From Planctomycetota bacterium (lineage in GTDB: Bacteria; Planctomycetota; Phycisphaerae; UBA1845; UTPLA1), in assembly GCA_016712275.1 (NCBI GenBank), contig JADJRI010000004.1, positions 208,274-272,273 of the forward strand: DNA of 64,000 nt, written 5' to 3'. The position numbers and the translations under genes are program-made. The notes below the pieces were generated by a model. It was not told the DNA's origin and did no database searches. It saw only the letters and a list, made by a program, of their open reading frames with translations. Below, piece after piece: positions 61,213-64,000 of the stretch (within the stretch, counting starts at the first letter, position 1; each line of letters begins with the position of its first letter).

Positions 61213-62370
61213 ATGGGACGTGTTAACTTAAAGGACGTCTCAAAAGTCTACCCTGGCGGTGTTCGAGCCGTGGATAGGGTCGGCCTTGAGATTGCGGATA
61301 AAGAGTTTGTTGTGCTCGTCGGCCCTTCGGGGTGCGGCAAGAGCACGACGCTTCGCATGGTTGCCGGCCTTGAGGAGATTTCGTCAGGGACGATCTCCAT
61401 CGGCCAGCGTGTGGTCAACGATGTCGCCCCGAAAGACCGCGACATCGCCATGGTCTTTCAGAATTATGCCTTGTACCCGCACATGTCGGTGTACAAGAAC
61501 ATGGCTTTCGGCCTTCAGCTTCGCAGGCGCGATCTGGGGCTGTCGAAGCCTGATATTGACAAGAAAGTGCGTGAAGCGGCCGCGCTGCTGGGCATAACCG
61601 ACCTGTTGGATCGAAAGCCCCGTGCTTTGTCCGGGGGTCAACGACAGCGTGTGGCGGTTGGCCGTGCGATCGTTCGAAGTCCGCAGGTGTTTCTTTTCGA
61701 CGAGCCTTTGTCGAATCTGGACGCGAAGCTGCGGGTCGAAATGCGATCGGAGATCAAGCGGCTGCAAAAGCGGCTCGCGACGACGACGATCTACGTCACG
61801 CACGATCAGGAAGAGGCAATGACGCTGGGAGACCGGGTCGTTGTCATGCGAAATGGTGTCATTCACCAGGACGCGCCGCCGCTCGAAATATATCGGCGAC
61901 CGGCAAACCGCTTTGTCGCCGGGTTCATCGGCATGCCGCCGATGAACTTCGTCGATGGACGGATAGTCTGCCGCGATGGCATCGCGATTTTCGAAATGGC
62001 CGGCTCGGCGCTGCCGCTGCCGAAGTCATTGGCCAAATCGCTTTCGGTGCATGCGAACCGGGAGATGACGCTTGGCATCCGTCCCGACGCAATTGCGGTG
62101 AGCGCGGAATCGCTCGGCGTGAGCGGAACAACAGGTCGACTCGGCGTTCGTGTGACGCTGGTCGAGCCTCTTGGTGATCGCAAGGACGTGTATATGACGA
62201 CCCCCGCCCGGCAACAGTTGGTGGCTCGCGTGGATTCGCGGGCGGCGGCGGTCGAGGGAAAAGAAATCGACGTGTTCCTCGACATGGGACGTGCCCATGT
62301 CTTCGAACGGGGTGAACTGGGGGCGAATGTGACTGCGACGATGTCGAAAACAGGTGAGGCCGGTGAGTAG
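61213..62370 (+). CDS. Carbohydrate ABC transporter ATP-binding protein, UgpC/MsmX type
   Basis: The 385-residue ATPase has Walker A LVGPSGCGKSTTLRMVAGLE, Q-loop MVFQNYALYPHMSVYKNMAFGL, signature LSGGQRQRVAVGRAIVRSPQVFLFDEPLSNLD and H-loop YVTHDQEEAMTLGDRVVVM, then a C-terminal TOBE region (NRFVAGFIGMPPMNF, LGIRPDAIAV, VRVTLVEPLGDRKDVYM). Such shared ATPases energise several sugar permeases located elsewhere. No permease or binding protein is adjacent. The ATG at 61213 is 42 bp after a consensus promoter, and a terminator follows at 62506. Confidence 0.95.
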   Translation: MGRVNLKDVSKVYPGGVRAVDRVGLEIADKEFVVLVGPSGCGKSTTLRMVAGLEEISSGTISIGQRVVNDVAPKDRDIAMVFQNYALYPHMSVYKNMAFGLQLRRRDLGLSKPDIDKKVREAAALLGITDLLDRKPRALSGGQRQRVAVGRAIVRSPQVFLFDEPLSNLDAKLRVEMRSEIKRLQKRLATTTIYVTHDQEEAMTLGDRVVVMRNGVIHQDAPPLEIYRRPANRFVAGFIGMPPMNFVDGRIVCRDGIAIFEMAGSALPLPKSLAKSLSVHANREMTLGIRPDAIAVSAESLGVSGTTGRLGVRVTLVEPLGDRKDVYMTTPARQQLVARVDSRAAAVEGKEIDVFLDMGRAHVFERGELGANVTATMSKTGEAGE

Positions 62371-62505
62371 CCGGCGCTTCCATATCGACTGGTCCGCGTT
62401 TCGGTCACGGCGGCGTGTTTCGTGCGGGAGTCAACCAATGCGTTGACGTAAAAGCACAAAGCGCGAGCGCAAGCGGGTATCGGTGCCCGCATTGGAGAAT
62501 CACCG

Positions 62506-62543
62506 CAAAGTGGGCCAATGGTTTTGCCCACTTTTTTGTTTTA
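62506..62543 (+). terminator. Rho-independent terminator between the ABC ATPase gene and nusA
   Basis: Arms AAAGTGGGC (62507-62515) and GCCCACTTT (62526-62534) with a 10-base loop are followed by TTTTTTGTTTT. It is 136 bp after the ATPase stop. Nothing else coding was seen in the gap 62371-62675. Confidence 0.9.
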
Positions 62544-62675
62544 TGTGGGATGCCAGAGATCGAATGCCAGTGTGCGGCTGGTGAAATAATGTGGTGTGCC
62601 GTTTCAGCGTTGGTCTTGGTGCGGCACGACAAGTGAATAAGGTGTTTTGGAAAACTGAATAGCGAGATTTGATAA

Positions 62676-64000
62676 ATGAGTACTGAACTACTGCGGCTGG
62701 TGGATTCACTGGCCCGCGACAAGAATATTGATAAGGACCTGCTCCTCGGCGACCTTGAGGCCGCCATCGAGACGGCCATCAAGAAAAAGTATGCCGGCGT
62801 CAGCTATGTGCGCGTCGCTATCGACCGGCTCAATGGCGAAATCGTTGCAACTGCCGACGAGCGCAACATCACGATGGCCGAGTTGGGGCGCATTCCCGCC
62901 CAGACCGCGAAGCAGGTGATCATTCAGCGCACCCGCGAAGCCGAGCGCGTCAGCATTTTCGATGAGTATGTAGAACGAAAGGGCCAGATCATTACCGGCA
63001 GCGTCGCCCGTTTTGAAGGCGGCTCGCTTGTCGTGAGCCTGGGGCGCGCCGAGGGCTTCCTTCCCCGTAGCGAGCAGATTCCGGGCGAAGCCCATCAGCC
63101 CGGCGAGCGCATTCGTGCCCTCATCCTCGAAGTGCGCGAGGTGCCGCATCAGGTCAAGATCATCCTCAGCCGCAGCCATCCGGATTTCATTCGTCGTCTT
63201 TTCGAACTGGAAGTGCCGGAAGTCGCCGAACGCATCATCGAAATCAAGGCGCTGGCCCGCGAGTCCGGCTATCGCACGAAAGTGGCCGTCACCTCAATCG
63301 ACACCAAGGTCGATGCGGTGGGCGCCTGCGTGGGTGTGCGCGGCAGCCGCATCAAGAACATTGTTGAAGAATTGGGCGGCGAAAAAATCGACATCGTTCG
63401 ATGGAACGAGTCATCGCAGATTCTCATCGCCAACGCGCTCAAGCCCGCCGAAATTCAGGACACGGCCCTCTGCTTCGAGCTCGGACGCGCGACCGTCGTG
63501 GTCCCCGACGAGCAGTTGTCGCTGGCGATCGGCAAGCGCGGCCAAAACGTCCGTCTTGCCGCGCGATTGACCGGTTGGGACATCGATATATTGACGCCCA
63601 AGGAATACAATCGCGGTCTCGATCGGCTGGCTGCGACGCTTCGCAAGGTCGGCGGCGTCGAAGATATGGTCGCCGAGCGCATTTCGCTCATGGGTCTTAT
63701 CAGCGTCATGGACGTCGAAGAGGTGGGCCCCGAACCTTTGGTTCGCGAATTGAGCATCAGTGAAGAATTGGCCGGCGCCATCGTCGCCGAATGCGCCTCG
63801 GAGGCGAAAATCGTTCGCGTGGAATTGGAGAAGGAAAAAGCCGAAGCCGCCAGGAAAAAGGCGGCCGGCATAGTTGAGGCGCCTGCGCCCGCCGACGGCG
63901 AAGCCAAGGCGGAAGGTGAAGCCAAAATGGAAGGCGACACCGAAACCGACACTGAAACCGTGACCGAAACTGAAACCCCCGTCGATGTGTCGGCGGACGC
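62676..64000 (+). CDS. nusA: Transcription termination/antitermination protein NusA (partial, 3' end outside window)
   Basis: The frame from ATG 62676 is open to the window edge, about 441 residues. The N-terminus MSTELLRLVDSLARDKNIDKDLLLGDLEAAIETAIKKKY is typical NusA, followed by an S1 domain (ERKGQIITGSVARFEGGSLVVSLGRAEGFLPRSEQIPGE) at about 108-150 and KH domains (RESGYRTKVAVTSIDTKVDAVGACVGVRGSRIKNIVEELGGEKIDIVRWNE ... SLAIGKRGQNVRLAARLTGWDIDI). The C-terminal region from about residue 370 is acidic and repetitive (EGEAKMEGDTETDTETVTETETP). rimP is not upstream, so the usual rimP-nusA order is not kept; infB could follow beyond the edge. Confidence 0.96.
   Translation, partial: MSTELLRLVDSLARDKNIDKDLLLGDLEAAIETAIKKKYAGVSYVRVAIDRLNGEIVATADERNITMAELGRIPAQTAKQVIIQRTREAERVSIFDEYVERKGQIITGSVARFEGGSLVVSLGRAEGFLPRSEQIPGEAHQPGERIRALILEVREVPHQVKIILSRSHPDFIRRLFELEVPEVAERIIEIKALARESGYRTKVAVTSIDTKVDAVGACVGVRGSRIKNIVEELGGEKIDIVRWNESSQILIANALKPAEIQDTALCFELGRATVVVPDEQLSLAIGKRGQNVRLAARLTGWDIDILTPKEYNRGLDRLAATLRKVGGVEDMVAERISLMGLISVMDVEEVGPEPLVRELSISEELAGAIVAECASEAKIVRVELEKEKAEAARKKAAGIVEAPAPADGEAKAEGEAKMEGDTETDTETVTETETPVDVSAD

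Overview
The window looks like a chromosomal contig from a member of the Planctomycetota, possibly Phycisphaerae-like. This is inferred from gene content and not from a marker gene: Asn-rich lipoproteins, zinc-ribbon proteins with prepilin-like C-termini, a thrombospondin type 3 repeat protein with a C-terminal anchor, DUF5329, B12/radical-SAM proteins, and a full outer-membrane flagellar ring set with FliW/CsrA. No rRNA, tRNA, CRISPR array, prophage or integrase was recognised.

Layout. 1-3100: tail of a TetR-type regulator, then phenylacetyl-CoA epoxidase genes paaA, paaB, paaC and paaD. 3151-9469: a GH1 glycosidase lipoprotein, a divergent B12/radical-SAM plus membrane-protein group, preA (dihydropyrimidine dehydrogenase type) and a surface protein. 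9515-12221: ECF sigma/anti-sigma pair, smpB, a membrane protein. 12596-13987: first flagellin. 14093-19977: CPBP protease, ABC exporter, a second sigma/anti-sigma-like pair, and a broken nucleotidyltransferase behind a small gene. 20607-24204: three lipoproteins and bioY. 24208-36677: main flagellar block flgF-flgG-flgA-flgH-flgI-flgJ-flgN-flgK-flgL-fliW-csrA-fliC. 37025-43293: solitary adenine methyltransferase, hydrolase, carrier protein plus adenylation enzyme, DUF5329 protein, GlmU-like protein. 43676-55416: lipoprotein, thpR, two zinc-ribbon/prepilin-like proteins either side of a RAYT transposase element, a PilT ATPase, SGNH hydrolase, histidine kinase, TPR protein, FlaA1/CapD-type nucleotide-sugar dehydratase. 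55742-64000: CHASE2 adenylate/guanylate cyclase, hydrolase, PilZ protein, UgpC/MsmX-type ABC ATPase, and nusA running off the edge.

How the genes fit together. The flagellar block encodes rod, P-ring, L-ring, hook junctions, filament, the secretion chaperone FlgN and the FliW/CsrA switch. The leader of the adjacent flagellin has repeated ACGGA motifs that suggest CsrA control. PilT, PilZ, the CHASE2 cyclase and the histidine kinase point to surface motility and second-messenger signalling. The paa genes suggest aromatic catabolism under a TetR-type regulator.

Two themes stand out. First, about 15 genes are interrupted by single-base frame changes, often in homopolymers, while both flanks stay conserved. 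This fits residual long-read assembly errors better than mass pseudogenisation. Second, several families of short palindromic or tandem repeats are scattered between genes. The best defined is a RAYT transposase framed by long inverted arrays of hairpins.
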